Source: an uncultured Acidobacteriaceae bacterium
GTDB lineage: Bacteria > Acidobacteriota > Terriglobia > Terriglobales > Acidobacteriaceae
DNA length: 64,000 bases
Assembly (NCBI GenBank): GCA_903842065.1
Contig: CAIMKZ010000005.1
Location: 1-64,000 of the forward strand
Direction: 5' to 3'
The notes beneath the pieces were generated by a model, which was given only the letters and a program-made list of their open reading frames with translations, was not told where the DNA came from and did not search any database. Numbering within the stretch: the stretch's first letter is position 1; each line of letters opens with the position of its first letter. Both the position numbers and the translations under genes were made by a program. Positions 52,533-61,419 of the stretch are shown here, one piece after another.

Positions 52533-53474
52533 TTATTTTTTTGCGGGCGCGGGCTTGGGCTGGGCGTAGGGATCGACCACCGGCGTGGCGCTGTCGATCC
52601 ACGCCGTGTAGATCATGTCGCGCAGCATGGATGCGCCGGCGGCCACCCGCTCGGCAACAAAGGTGCGCGTCGCGGGGTTGCCGGCTCCCTCGAAGCCGCC
52701 GCCCTTCTCAAGCTGGTACAGCTTCTCGACGCAGCCGAAGGTGACGCGCAGGTAGGCGATGAAGGCCGGGAACATGTCGCCTTTGATGACGTTCACAGGC
52801 GTCATATGCGCCTGAATGTCGGCCGGGTGGATATTGTCGGCAACAAAGGGGCCTTCAAATATGTGATGGATCTGGTGGCTGGTGGTGTAGCCGTTGGGAT
52901 TGTCACCGGTCCAGCCGTTGTACTGGACGGTGGTGTGATGCGGCTGCGAGGCGTCTGAAGCGTAGTGGCCGAGCCAGCCAGTGTAGAAGAGAATCGCCTG
53001 CTCGACGGGCTTCGTATCCTTTTTATCGGCCTGGAGCGTGCGGTACTCGCGCATGGCGGCCTTCAGCCGCTGCCAGACTTCGACGGCCTCCCACGGCAGC
53101 AGCCCGACCTTCTCAGGCCGCTGGTTGGCGGCAAAAACTTTGGCCTCAAAGTCGAGACGGCGTGGCGGCAGCGGCCCCAGCGCATCGGCGGGTTCGAGGT
53201 CGATAAAGTGTTCCGGGGCCTGCGCCGCGTTCAGTTCAGGCTCGGCAGGCGAGCGCCAACGGTCCGGCTCGGGGCCAAGGTACTCGATCTCGTCGATGGC
53301 GGCGGGGGCTTTCAAAAAGGCAGGGGCGTCCGCGGGCAGATTGGTGATCGCCAGGCGGTTCACCATGCGATGGCCCTGGTTCTCCCATGCGCGGGCCTGG
53401 GGTGCAAGCGCGGCCAGCGCCACCAGCGCGGCGGCGGGCAGGATAGAGCGAAAGAAAACCTGTGTACGAAACAT
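52533..53474 (-). CDS. S1/P1-type zinc-dependent nuclease/phospholipase C family protein
   Basis: Signal peptide MFRTQVFFRSILPAAALVAL...ARA is followed directly by W30-ENQGHRMV. In this family the mature N-terminal Trp itself ligates zinc, which fits cleavage right before W30. Further zinc ligands are likely in PEHFIDLE, GWLGHYASDASQPHHTT and TTSHQIHHIFEG (His and Asp residues). The fold is shared by single-strand nucleases S1/P1 and phospholipases C. The product is 313 residues and secreted or periplasmic; it could salvage nucleotides or phosphate. A Pro/Lys-rich tail ends the protein. The terminator lies just downstream. Confidence 0.82.
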   Translation of the reverse strand: MFRTQVFFRSILPAAALVALAALAPQARAWENQGHRMVNRLAITNLPADAPAFLKAPAAIDEIEYLGPEPDRWRSPAEPELNAAQAPEHFIDLEPADALGPLPPRRLDFEAKVFAANQRPEKVGLLPWEAVEVWQRLKAAMREYRTLQADKKDTKPVEQAILFYTGWLGHYASDASQPHHTTVQYNGWTGDNPNGYTTSHQIHHIFEGPFVADNIHPADIQAHMTPVNVIKGDMFPAFIAYLRVTFGCVEKLYQLEKGGGFEGAGNPATRTFVAERVAAGASMLRDMIYTAWIDSATPVVDPYAQPKPAPAKK

Positions 53475-53699
53475 GGGGAGAGTATACGGCAGAATCTGCG
53501 CGAACAGCTAAGACGCCGCGCCGCTTCCGGGCGTAACCGATTGGTTTCAAAACCGCTGCTGGTCCGGGAATGGCGGGCAAATACCCCGGGACTGCGCTTA
53601 TACTTTGATCTGCCACACTTCTCCTGCGCGCATCCTGCATTCGCCGGATGCGGCAACGGAAGAGCGGTAGGAAGCGCCATACCCGGGAGCGCAAGCGGC

Positions 53700-54830
53700 A
53701 TGGGCGGTAATGAGCGGCAGGGCCAGATGAGTCGGCTGGAGCAACTGGAGGAGCGGAACAGCCTTCAGCAGGCGCTGCTAGATGCCCTCGCCGAAGGTAT
53801 TTGCGGACTCGACGCGCAGGGAAATGTGATCCTCGCCAATCCCGCCGCCGCCCGGCTGCTGGGCCTCTCTGCCGCACAACTGACGGGCAAAAATTCACAT
53901 GATCTCCTGCATGACCGCGCGCTGCTGGAACGCCGCTGCGGCCAGGACTGCGCGCTCAAGTGCGCCATCGCGGACGGCGCGGCGGCCTCCGGCGAGACGA
54001 ATCTCTTTCGCACCGACGGCACATCGTTTGCCGCCGAGTTCTCGATTGCGCCGGTGGCGGAGCAGGGCAAGTTGCTGCACTCGGTTCTCGTCTACCGCGA
54101 CGTGAGCCGGCGATCGGCAGCCGATCTCGTCAAAGACGAGTTCATCTCCACGGTGAGCCACGAGCTGCGTACGCCGCTTACCTCCATCCGCGGCGCGCTG
54201 GGGCTGCTCTCTTCTGGAATCATGGGCCAGCTCAGTGAGAAGGGCGCAAACCTGCTGCGCATCGCGCTCACCAACAGCGACCGGCTGGTGCGCCTCATCA
54301 ACGACATCCTGGATCTTGAAAAAATTCAGAGCGGCAAGGAGCCGCCGGCCTTTCAGCCTGTTGAACTGAGTGACCTGATACAGCAGGCCATCGAGGGGAT
54401 GCAGCCTGTTGCCGACGGCGCGGGTGTGCGGCTGGCTCACGACGGAACTGCCGCCGAGATCGAGGCCGACCCAGACCGCCTGCTTCAGGTGCTTACCAAT
54501 CTGCTCTCGAACGCCATCAAGTTCTCGCCTGCCGAATCCACGGTGACTGTGAGCATCGCAAAGGAAGGCCAGGGCATCGTGCTCTCCGTCTGCGACCAGG
54601 GCCGCGGAATCCCCGAGGACAAGCTCGAAGCAATCTTCGGCCGCTTTCAGCAGGTGGATGCCGCCGACTCCCGCGAGAAGGGCGGCAGCGGACTGGGACT
54701 CGCCATCTGCCGCACCATAGTTTTGCAGCACTCAGGCCGCATCTGGGCGGAGCGGAACGAAGGAAGTGGATCGACCTTCAGGGTCTATCTGCCGCTGAAG
54801 CCCGATCCGGAAGGCATGGCTGGGGCGTAG
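53700..54830 (+). CDS. Sensor histidine kinase with PAS domain
   Basis: The 376-residue cytoplasmic kinase has a PAS domain (residues ~18-130: LLDALAEGICGLDAQGNVIL and the closing YRDVS). A cysteine group in the middle (ERRCGQDCALKCA) resembles that of other PAS kinases. It is followed by HisKA with H154 (FISTVSHELRTPLTSIRGAL) and HATPase with NLLSNAIKFSP, CDQGRGIP and GGSGLGLAIC. No membrane helix is present, so it senses an internal signal. The chosen ATG has GGGAG ten bases before it; ATG at 53727 is possible. The response regulator and an Hpt protein follow in the same operon. Confidence 0.88.
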   Translation: MGGNERQGQMSRLEQLEERNSLQQALLDALAEGICGLDAQGNVILANPAAARLLGLSAAQLTGKNSHDLLHDRALLERRCGQDCALKCAIADGAAASGETNLFRTDGTSFAAEFSIAPVAEQGKLLHSVLVYRDVSRRSAADLVKDEFISTVSHELRTPLTSIRGALGLLSSGIMGQLSEKGANLLRIALTNSDRLVRLINDILDLEKIQSGKEPPAFQPVELSDLIQQAIEGMQPVADGAGVRLAHDGTAAEIEADPDRLLQVLTNLLSNAIKFSPAESTVTVSIAKEGQGIVLSVCDQGRGIPEDKLEAIFGRFQQVDAADSREKGGSGLGLAICRTIVLQHSGRIWAERNEGSGSTFRVYLPLKPDPEGMAGA

Positions 54831-54885
54831 ACGGCCGGCAACGGATGCAACGCTAAGATTTATGCACGCGCAAGAGGAGCTGGAT

Positions 54886-55257
54886 ATGGCGCGCAAGATT
54901 CTGATCATCGACGACGAAGACGATATCCGCGAGGTAGCGGCGCTGAGCCTGGAGAGCGTGGCCGGCTGGGACGTTGTAACGGCGAGCTCCGGCGCGCAGG
55001 GCCTCACAAAGGCCGCAAAAGAGAAGCCCGACGCCATCGTGCTCGACGTCATGATGCCGGGCATGGACGGGCCGACCACCTTTCTCGAACTCAAGAAAAA
55101 TCCGGCCACGGCGCACATACCCGTGCTGCTGCTCACGGCCAAGGTGCATCCCACCGACCAGAAGCGGTTCGCCGATCTGGGCGTCAAGGCGGTGCTCTTC
55201 AAACCCTTTGATCCGATGAAGCTCTCCGAGCAGATTTCGAAGGTTCTGGGCTGGTAA
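54886..55257 (+). CDS. Single-domain response regulator
   Basis: The 123-residue receiver domain has D9-D10 (LIIDDEDDIREVA), phospho-acceptor D54 (IVLDVMMPGMDGP), the Thr in LLLTAK and K104-type Lys in LFKPFDPMKL. No output domain is attached, so it works by protein contact, for example with the kinase upstream or the Hpt protein downstream. GAGGAG is seven bases before this ATG; an earlier ATG at 54862 would place it inside the Shine-Dalgarno. It lies 55 bases after the kinase gene. Confidence 0.92.
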   Translation: MARKILIIDDEDDIREVAALSLESVAGWDVVTASSGAQGLTKAAKEKPDAIVLDVMMPGMDGPTTFLELKKNPATAHIPVLLLTAKVHPTDQKRFADLGVKAVLFKPFDPMKLSEQISKVLGW

Positions 55258-55271
55258 CTGGAAGGCGGACG

Positions 55272-55619
55272 ATGACCTCTCCTGAAGTTGGCAACGCAAA
55301 AGCGGCAGCGATGGCAAAAGCCCTCGACACCATGTGGGCGCGCTTTCTCCCCGAGATCAACGAGCGCGTACAGATATTGGATCAGGCGGCTGAGGCCGCG
55401 GCCGTGGGCCGGCGCAGCGAGAAGTTGCGCGCAGCGGCTCATCAAGCCGCGCACAAGCTGGCCGGGACGCTCGGAACCTTCGGCCTTGGCCACGGCACCG
55501 ATCTGGCCCGCGAGGCCGAGATCCTCTACACCCGCGACGAACTCGTCCCCGAGGAAGCAATCCGGCTCAAGAAAATTGCCCTCGATCTTCGCGCCATTGT
55601 GGATGGGCGGCGGAGTTAG
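55272..55619 (+). CDS. Hpt-domain phosphotransfer protein
   Basis: The 115-residue helical protein carries H61 in AHKLAGTLGTFGLG, the classic Hpt phosphohistidine motif, followed by LAREAEIL. Hpt proteins pass phosphate between receiver domains. It is encoded 14 bases after the response-regulator gene, with GGAAGG before the ATG. Kinase, receiver and Hpt therefore form a three-gene phosphorelay; the final output regulator is not in the cluster. Confidence 0.88.
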   Translation: MTSPEVGNAKAAAMAKALDTMWARFLPEINERVQILDQAAEAAAVGRRSEKLRAAAHQAAHKLAGTLGTFGLGHGTDLAREAEILYTRDELVPEEAIRLKKIALDLRAIVDGRRS

Positions 55620-55654
55620 CTGGCCTGCGTATCGAGTATTTTGCGGAGCAGCTC

Positions 55655-56317
55655 ATGAAGGCGTTGATTGCAAGCCTTAGCATCGGAGTTCTTGGGCTCT
55701 CGTGCATAGTGCAGGCGCAAACTGCTGCAAAAGCGCTCACTGTGATCGGTGGAATCTCAGCCGAAAACGGGGAGTTCTCGTTTGTAGGCAGCCAGGTTAC
55801 TGCTTTTTCAGACAAGGACATCGCATATTGGCACGGAGCGGACGGAAAGCGGGACTTTGTCGCTACGGAAGGCGGCGCTTTCCCCGTAGATGTTCGATCG
55901 TCGGGACTGGTGAATATCAAGGCGGCTGTCTCGTCCGCTGCTGCGCACGAGTTCCCGCTCTGCGATTCGTTCGATCAGATTTCGCGCTGGATTGACGACG
56001 ACATTCGCAATGCTTTGCCGAAGGACGCAAAGATAAAAAGCAGAACGGAATTTGTTGACGGAAGCGTATTGGTTGCCTATTCAAAGCCGGGAACCGATCA
56101 CTATCTTTTGTTGCTTTCTCTGTTTGAAAGTCCGGCAGCGAATCATTACAAACTGGTAGCGACTGAAGCGGTCACTGAATACGGCGAATACTGCGGGGTG
56201 CTGATGTTGACCTCAAACATTTCGGCGGTGCTGGTCGATGAACCAGCAGGGAGCAGCGACTTCAGCGCAGTATATTTCTTCTCGATTCAGCCGAAAAAGC
56301 CCGCCACGAAAAAGTAG
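55655..56317 (+). CDS. Secreted protein of unknown function
   Basis: The 220-residue product begins with a signal peptide (MKALIASLSIGVLGLSCIVQ). The mature part shows SAENGEFSFVGSQVTAFSDK, EFPLCDSFDQISRWIDDDI and DHYLLLLSLFESPAANHYKL and ends in a basic PKKPATKK tail. I do not recognise a family. Lower GC than the neighbouring xseA suggests it is less conserved. GGAGCAGCTC precedes the ATG. It is 35 bases after the Hpt gene but probably unrelated in function. Confidence 0.55.
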   Translation: MKALIASLSIGVLGLSCIVQAQTAAKALTVIGGISAENGEFSFVGSQVTAFSDKDIAYWHGADGKRDFVATEGGAFPVDVRSSGLVNIKAAVSSAAAHEFPLCDSFDQISRWIDDDIRNALPKDAKIKSRTEFVDGSVLVAYSKPGTDHYLLLLSLFESPAANHYKLVATEAVTEYGEYCGVLMLTSNISAVLVDEPAGSSDFSAVYFFSIQPKKPATKK

Positions 56318-56357
56318 CCTTCCGTTTCCTGGAGGCTTTTCAGCCACATCGTTTTTG

Positions 56358-56411
56358 CTAACACCGCTAACTCCGCTGGCACCGCTAACACCGCTAACAC
56401 CGCTCCCACCA
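56358..56411. repeat. 9-bp tandem repeat (CTAACACCG) upstream of xseA
   Basis: Six 9-base units: CTAACACCG, CTAACTCCG, CTGGCACCG, CTAACACCG, CTAACACCG and a decayed CTCCCACCA. They fill most of the space between the preceding stop and the xseA start at 56427. Confidence 0.85.
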
Positions 56412-56426
56412 ATTAAACTCTAAGCA

Positions 56427-57866
56427 ATGCCTCTTCGTGACCCATTCGAGCCGCAGCTTGACCTCGGCTTCGACGAACCGCGCGCCCGCCGCCGGGTCAT
56501 GGCCGTCAGCGACCTCGTCGCACAGGTGCGCGATCTGGTTGAGAACGAGTACGGCGACGTCTGGGTCGAGGGCGAGATCTCAAACTTCCGGCCCGCCCCT
56601 TCTGGCCATGTCTACTTCACGCTCAAGGACGCCGGGGCGCAGCTTCCCGTAGTCCTCTTCCGCCGCCAGGCCATGCTGTTGCGCTTCCGTCCAGAAGACG
56701 GCCTGCACGTGCTGGTTCGCGGCCGGGTCAGCGTCTACGAACAGCGCGGACAGATGCAGCTTGTCGCCGAGACCATGGAGCCGGTCGGCGCGGGCTCGCT
56801 GCAACTCGCCTTCGAGCAGCTCAAGGAGCGGCTCAAGGCCGAGGGACTCTTCGATGCCGAGCGCAAGCAGCCGCTGCCGGCCTTCCCGCGCACTGTCGGC
56901 ATCGTCACCTCCCCCACCGGCGCGGTGATCCGCGACTTCCTCAACATCGTAGGCCGCCGCCACTCCGGACTCGACGTGCTGATCTACCCTGTCAGCGTGC
57001 AGGGCGATCAGGCCCCGGCAGAGATTGAAGCCGCGCTCCGAGACTTGAACGCCGCTGAAGGCCTCGTCGATCTCATCGTCATCGCGCGCGGCGGCGGATC
57101 GCTCGAAGACCTGGCCGCCTTCAACTCCGAGCGCGTAGCCCGCGCCATCGCATCGAGCCGGCTCCCGGTGGTCTCCGCGGTCGGTCACGAAACCGACTTC
57201 ACCATCGCCGACTTTGTCGCCGATCTGCGCGCGCCCACTCCATCGGCCGCCGCCGAACTCGTCACCGAAGCCCAGCACAAGATCGCCGAGCGCGTCAGCG
57301 AGCAGTCGCGGCGTCTCGAACGCGCCGCGCGGTTTCAGATTCTTCAATCCCGCCAGCGTTTCAGCCGCCTGCCCGTGAGCCGCGCCGAGACGCGGGTAAC
57401 GGCGATCCTCCACCGCCTCGCCCAGCGCGTGGACGATCTCACCTTCCGCGCCGAGACGGCTCTGCGCGCAAAGCTACGCGACACCGGCAGCCTCGCTGCG
57501 GAGTTGACCGCGGCCGTGCTCAGGCACGATCCCCGCCAGCGACTGGCCCACGCGCAGGGGCATCTGGGCGACTTCCGCGCCCGCATCGACCGCGCATTGG
57601 AGCGCAGTCTGGCTCTGTCGCGCTCGCGCCTAGGCGCTCTCGACGGCCGCCTCCACTCGCTCTCGCCGCTGGCCGTGCTCGACCGCGGCTATGCGCTGGT
57701 GCTTGCCGCCGACGGCAGCGTTGTACGCAGCGCTGCGCAAATTTCGCAGGGCGAACGCGTCACCACGCGCGTGGCCCAGGGCGCGTTCACCAGCATTGTG
57801 GAAGAAACAAATACAGCCGATCCGGGTTCGAATGAGCGGAAGGCAAAACTGAAGTCGAAGAAGTAG
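56427..57866 (+). CDS. xseA: Exodeoxyribonuclease VII large subunit
   Basis: XseA with XseB degrades single-stranded DNA. The 479-residue protein has an N-terminal OB domain (VWVEGEISNFRPAPSGHVYFTLKD), the catalytic core with VGIVTSPTGAVIRDFLNI, IARGGGSLEDLAAFN and SAVGHETDFTIADFVADLRAPTPSAAAEL. A long coiled-coil C-terminus ends in the typical LDRGYALV block. Length is normal. xseB is not seen nearby. The gene is followed after 4 bases by glmM, so they are cotranscribed. A 9-base tandem repeat lies just upstream. Confidence 0.95.
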   Translation: MPLRDPFEPQLDLGFDEPRARRRVMAVSDLVAQVRDLVENEYGDVWVEGEISNFRPAPSGHVYFTLKDAGAQLPVVLFRRQAMLLRFRPEDGLHVLVRGRVSVYEQRGQMQLVAETMEPVGAGSLQLAFEQLKERLKAEGLFDAERKQPLPAFPRTVGIVTSPTGAVIRDFLNIVGRRHSGLDVLIYPVSVQGDQAPAEIEAALRDLNAAEGLVDLIVIARGGGSLEDLAAFNSERVARAIASSRLPVVSAVGHETDFTIADFVADLRAPTPSAAAELVTEAQHKIAERVSEQSRRLERAARFQILQSRQRFSRLPVSRAETRVTAILHRLAQRVDDLTFRAETALRAKLRDTGSLAAELTAAVLRHDPRQRLAHAQGHLGDFRARIDRALERSLALSRSRLGALDGRLHSLSPLAVLDRGYALVLAADGSVVRSAAQISQGERVTTRVAQGAFTSIVEETNTADPGSNERKAKLKSKK

Positions 57867-57870
57867 GGCC

Positions 57871-59229
57871 ATGACAGACAAGAGAAAACTGTTCGGAACT
57901 GACGGAATTCGCGCGGTAGCTGGCGAATCGCCACTCGATGCAAAGACGATCTACGCCGTTGGACTGGCGCTCGGCCACTCGTTGCGCAGAAAAAACGCCG
58001 CGCCGCGGGTGATCCTCGGCCGCGACACGCGCGAATCCGGCCCCTGGATCGCCGCCACTCTCGCTGCCGGATTGCGCGAGGCGGGCGTTGCCTCTGAGAG
58101 CGCGGGCGTAGTGCCCACGCCGGCCGTGGCCTTCCTCGCCCGCAAGCATGGCTTCGATGCGGGCGTCGTACTTTCTGCCTCCCACAATCCCTGGCGCGAC
58201 AACGGCATCAAGCTCTTCGGCGGAGACGGCTTTAAGCTGGCCGACGACGTGGAACTCGCCATGGAGGATGAGATCCTGCATCACGCCGGGCAGGTCACCG
58301 CTCCAGACCCGGCCACGCTGCCGCCGGTCGAGGACAACAACGCGCTGGCCGGCGAATACATTCAGTTCCTCATCGACTGCGTGCCCAGTCTTTCGCTTGC
58401 CGGCCTCAAAATCGTGGCCGACTGCGCCAACGGCGCGGCGGCGGGCGTTGCTCCAGAGCTCTTCCGCCGTCTTGGCGGCGACGTCCAGCTCACCCACGTC
58501 TCGCCCGACGGACGCAACATCAACCTCAACAGCGGCGCGCTCCATCCCGAGGTCGTTGCCAAAGAAGTCGTCGCCCGAGGCGCCATGCTCGGCCTCACCT
58601 TCGACGGCGACGCCGACCGCTGCATGTTGTCCGGCTCACAAAACAACGTCATCAACGGAGACGCCATTCTGCTCATGGCCGGGCGCGACCTCAAGGGCCG
58701 CGGCATGTTGACCGGCGATGCGGTCGTGGCCACCACCATGTCGAATATGGGCCTCGAAGCCGCGTTCAAACGCAGCGGCATCAAGATGCTGCGCGCCGGC
58801 GTTGGCGACCGCTACGTGCTCGAGATGATGCAGAAGGAAGACGCTGCCCTCGGAGGCGAGCAGTCCGGCCACATCCTCTTTCCGCACCTGGCCACCACCG
58901 GCGACGGAATCCTTACCGCCCTCGTCGTCCTCGACCTGGTCGCGCGCTCGGGTAAATCCATCGAAGAACTCACCGCCGACCTCAAGGTCTTCCCCCAGGT
59001 GATCGTCAACGTGCGCGTCAAAGAGAAGAAACCCCTCAACGGCTTCCCTCTGATCGTCACCGCGATCAACGCCGCCGAGAAGGAACTTAAGGATTCGGGC
59101 CGCGTCGTCATTCGCTACTCCGGCACCGAGGCTCTGGCCCGCGTCATGATCGAAGCCGAGAGCGAAGAGGCCATGAAGCGTCACGCCGAGGCCATCGCGG
59201 CAGAGATTCGAGCGGAGCTGGGCGCTTAG
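57871..59229 (+). CDS. glmM: Phosphoglucosamine mutase
   Basis: GlmM converts glucosamine-6-phosphate to glucosamine-1-phosphate for UDP-GlcNAc, feeding peptidoglycan and lipid A. The 452-residue protein has the phosphoserine loop SASHNPWRDNGIKLF (S104), metal-binding DGDADRC (TFDGDADRCML), the sugar-binding GGEQSGH and the C-terminal RYSGTEALARVMIE phosphate loop. All are intact. The ATG follows the xseA stop by 4 bases. The link to lpxB in the same window is functional only. Confidence 0.95.
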   Translation: MTDKRKLFGTDGIRAVAGESPLDAKTIYAVGLALGHSLRRKNAAPRVILGRDTRESGPWIAATLAAGLREAGVASESAGVVPTPAVAFLARKHGFDAGVVLSASHNPWRDNGIKLFGGDGFKLADDVELAMEDEILHHAGQVTAPDPATLPPVEDNNALAGEYIQFLIDCVPSLSLAGLKIVADCANGAAAGVAPELFRRLGGDVQLTHVSPDGRNINLNSGALHPEVVAKEVVARGAMLGLTFDGDADRCMLSGSQNNVINGDAILLMAGRDLKGRGMLTGDAVVATTMSNMGLEAAFKRSGIKMLRAGVGDRYVLEMMQKEDAALGGEQSGHILFPHLATTGDGILTALVVLDLVARSGKSIEELTADLKVFPQVIVNVRVKEKKPLNGFPLIVTAINAAEKELKDSGRVVIRYSGTEALARVMIEAESEEAMKRHAEAIAAEIRAELGA

Positions 59230-59321
59230 TGCTGTATCCCGCAAGTTTGCAGCAGAAAGCTCTGCCATTCTGAGCACCGCGAAGGATCTGCGGTTGCCCT
59301 TCTCTCATACGAACCACAACC

Positions 59322-59357
59322 ATGGGTGCCCCAGGTCTCGATTTTGAGACCTGGGAG
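59322..59357. repeat. Dispersed palindromic repeat, copy D
   Basis: ATGGGTGCCCCAGG opens the unit; the stem pairs CCCAGGTCTC (59330-59339) with GAGACCTGGG (59346-59355) around loop GATTTT. Arms are identical to copy B; the loop differs. It sits between glmM and hpnJ. Confidence 0.8.
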
Positions 59358-59431
59358 CCACCAATCAAAGAACTTCGGCCCCCTGTTCCGAATTACGGGC
59401 CGGAATCTGCCCCGGTGGTAAAATCAAGGGG

Positions 59432-60892
59432 ATGGCAACTCCTCTCAAAACCCTCTTCCTCAATCCCCCCTCCTTTGAGAACTTCGACGGCGGCGCAAGC
59501 TCCCGCTGGCCCGCAACCCGCGAGATCGAGTCCTACTGGTACCCGGTATGGCTCACCTATCCCGCCGGAATGCTCGAAGGCTCGCGTGTGCTCGATGCCT
59601 GCCCGCATCACATCTCGGCCGACGAGACCGTCAAGATCCTCGCCGACTACGAGTTTCTGGTGCTCTTCACCTCGACCATGGGATGGTCGGGCGATCAGCG
59701 CCTCGCCGAGCGCATCAAGACCACCTACCCCTCGATCAAGATCGCCTTTGTCGGCCCCCCGGTCACCACCGACCCCGACCGCGCGTTGAACGAGTGCTGG
59801 GCGCTGGACTTCATCTGCCGCCGCGAGTTCGACTACTCGGTCGTCGAGTACGCCAACGGCAAGCCCCTCGCTGAGATCCTCGGCATCAGCTACAAGAAGG
59901 ACGGCCTGATCGTTCACAACGCCGACCGTCCGCAGATCGAAGACCTGGACGCGATGCCCTGGGCCACCAAGATCTACAAGCGCGACCTCGACGTGACGCG
60001 CTACAACGTCCCCTTCCTGCTGCATCCCTATGTGGCGCTCTACAGCTCGCGCGGATGCCCGGCGCAGTGTACTTACTGCCTGTGGCCGCAGACACTGAGC
60101 GGACACGCATGGCGCAAGCGCTCCACCGACGACGTTGCCGCGGAGATGAAGTGGGCCAAGGAGAACTTCCCCGAGGTCAAGGAGTTCTTCTTCGACGACG
60201 ACACCTTCAACATCCAGAAGGCGCGCACCATCGAGCTCTGCGAAAAACTCAAGCCGCTGGGCCTTACCTGGAGCTGCACTTCGCGCGTAACCACCGAGCG
60301 CGAAACCCTCAAAGCCATGAAGGATGCCGGCTGCCGGCTACTGATCGTGGGTTTTGAGTCCGGCGATCCGCAGATCCTCAAGAACATCAAGAAGGGCGCA
60401 ACCGTCGAACGCGCGCGTCAGTTCGCCAAGGACTGCAACGACCTCGGCCTCGTCGTCCACGCCGACTTCATTCTCGGCCTGCCCGGCGAAACCAAGGAAT
60501 CGATCCGCAACACCATCAACTTCGCCAAGACCCTGGACTGCGAGACGATTCAGGTTTCAATCGCGCACGCCTACCCCGGCACCGAGTTCTACGACTACGC
60601 CGAGAAGAACGGCTTCATCACCAACCAAACCATGCAGGACACCGGCGGCCACCAGATGGCGCACATCGAGTATCCCGGCCTGCCCACCGACTACGTCATG
60701 GAGATGGTGCACCGCTTCTACGACGAGTACTACTTCCGGCCCAGGGCGGCCTTCCGCGTGGTCTGGAAGGCGATTGTGAACCGCGACGTGCCGCGCCTCT
60801 ACGTTGAGGCCAAGTCCTTCCTCAAGCTGCGCTCGCAGCGCAACAAGCAGGTAAAGGAAACCCGCAAGCAGCAGGCCGCGGGCAAGGTGTAA
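59432..60892 (+). CDS. hpnJ: Hopanoid biosynthesis radical SAM protein HpnJ-like
   Basis: The 486-residue protein combines an N-terminal cobalamin-binding-like domain (TLFLNPPSFENFDGG, LVLFTSTMGWSGDQRLAERIK) with a radical SAM barrel. The [4Fe-4S] motif is SSRGCPAQCTYCLWPQ (C-x3-C-x2-C). Further core strings are KEFFFDDDTFNIQKAR, GCRLLIVGFESGD and DFILGLPGETKESI. HpnJ acts late in hopanoid side-chain synthesis, making the cyclitol ether of bacteriohopanetetrol. The similarity is strong by eye, but other hpn genes are outside the window. Two small DMT-type membrane genes follow after a terminator. Confidence 0.85.
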   Translation: MATPLKTLFLNPPSFENFDGGASSRWPATREIESYWYPVWLTYPAGMLEGSRVLDACPHHISADETVKILADYEFLVLFTSTMGWSGDQRLAERIKTTYPSIKIAFVGPPVTTDPDRALNECWALDFICRREFDYSVVEYANGKPLAEILGISYKKDGLIVHNADRPQIEDLDAMPWATKIYKRDLDVTRYNVPFLLHPYVALYSSRGCPAQCTYCLWPQTLSGHAWRKRSTDDVAAEMKWAKENFPEVKEFFFDDDTFNIQKARTIELCEKLKPLGLTWSCTSRVTTERETLKAMKDAGCRLLIVGFESGDPQILKNIKKGATVERARQFAKDCNDLGLVVHADFILGLPGETKESIRNTINFAKTLDCETIQVSIAHAYPGTEFYDYAEKNGFITNQTMQDTGGHQMAHIEYPGLPTDYVMEMVHRFYDEYYFRPRAAFRVVWKAIVNRDVPRLYVEAKSFLKLRSQRNKQVKETRKQQAAGKV

Positions 60893-60908
60893 GCGAATCG
60901 ATAGTATG

Positions 60909-60942
60909 CGAGGGCGGCCGGTCGTGCCGCCCTCGTTTTTTT
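60909..60942 (+). terminator. Rho-independent terminator of hpnJ
   Basis: Stem CGAGGGCGGC/GCCGCCCTCG with 7-base loop CGGTCGT, followed by seven Ts, 16 bases after the hpnJ stop. Confidence 0.92.
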
Positions 60943-60972
60943 AGCAACGGATCTCAATCCAAGAAAGCCGGA

Positions 60973-61419
60973 ATGGGAAAGCACACACTCACAGCACGGC
61001 AATATGGAATCCTCGCGCTGGTCGCGCTCTCCGCGCCGCTCGGCGACACGTTTCTGTCGCGCGGCATGACCCAGATGCCCACGGTAACGCTCGACCATCC
61101 ACTCTCGCTCATCTCCGCGGTCTTCACTCCGTGGATCGCTCTCGGCATCGCGCTGCTCATCGGCTTCTTCGCCAGCTACCTTACCGCTCTCTCCTGGGCC
61201 GACCTCACCTTTGTACTCCCGGCAACGGCCTTCGGCAACGTGATCGTAGCCCTGCTGGCGCGAGTCTGGCTGGGCGAGCAGATCAGCATCGAGCGCTGGG
61301 CCGGAATCGCGCTCATCACCGTCGGCGTTGGATTTGTGGCACAAGGCCCATCACGCACCGAGCGGCCCGAAGAAATCGCCGCTCGGACGGAATCCGAATC
61401 TCAGGAGGCGGCGCAATGA
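60973..61419 (+). CDS. Half-size DMT/EamA-type membrane protein (first of a pair)
   Basis: The 148-residue protein has four hydrophobic helices and ends with the EamA-type half: SYLTALSWADLTFVLPATAFGNVIVALLARVWLGEQISIERWAGIALITVGV. This is the E-x-[IVL]-x-x-x-[RQ]-W-x-G ending of drug/metabolite transporter halves. A charged C-terminal tail follows (RTERPEEIAARTESESQEAA). Alone it is half a transporter; the next gene, overlapping by 4 bases (ATGA), encodes the other half, so a heterodimer is likely. Paired genes of this kind next to hpnJ may flip or move a hopanoid- or amino-sugar-related substrate; this is inference. Confidence 0.78.
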   Translation: MGKHTLTARQYGILALVALSAPLGDTFLSRGMTQMPTVTLDHPLSLISAVFTPWIALGIALLIGFFASYLTALSWADLTFVLPATAFGNVIVALLARVWLGEQISIERWAGIALITVGVGFVAQGPSRTERPEEIAARTESESQEAAQ

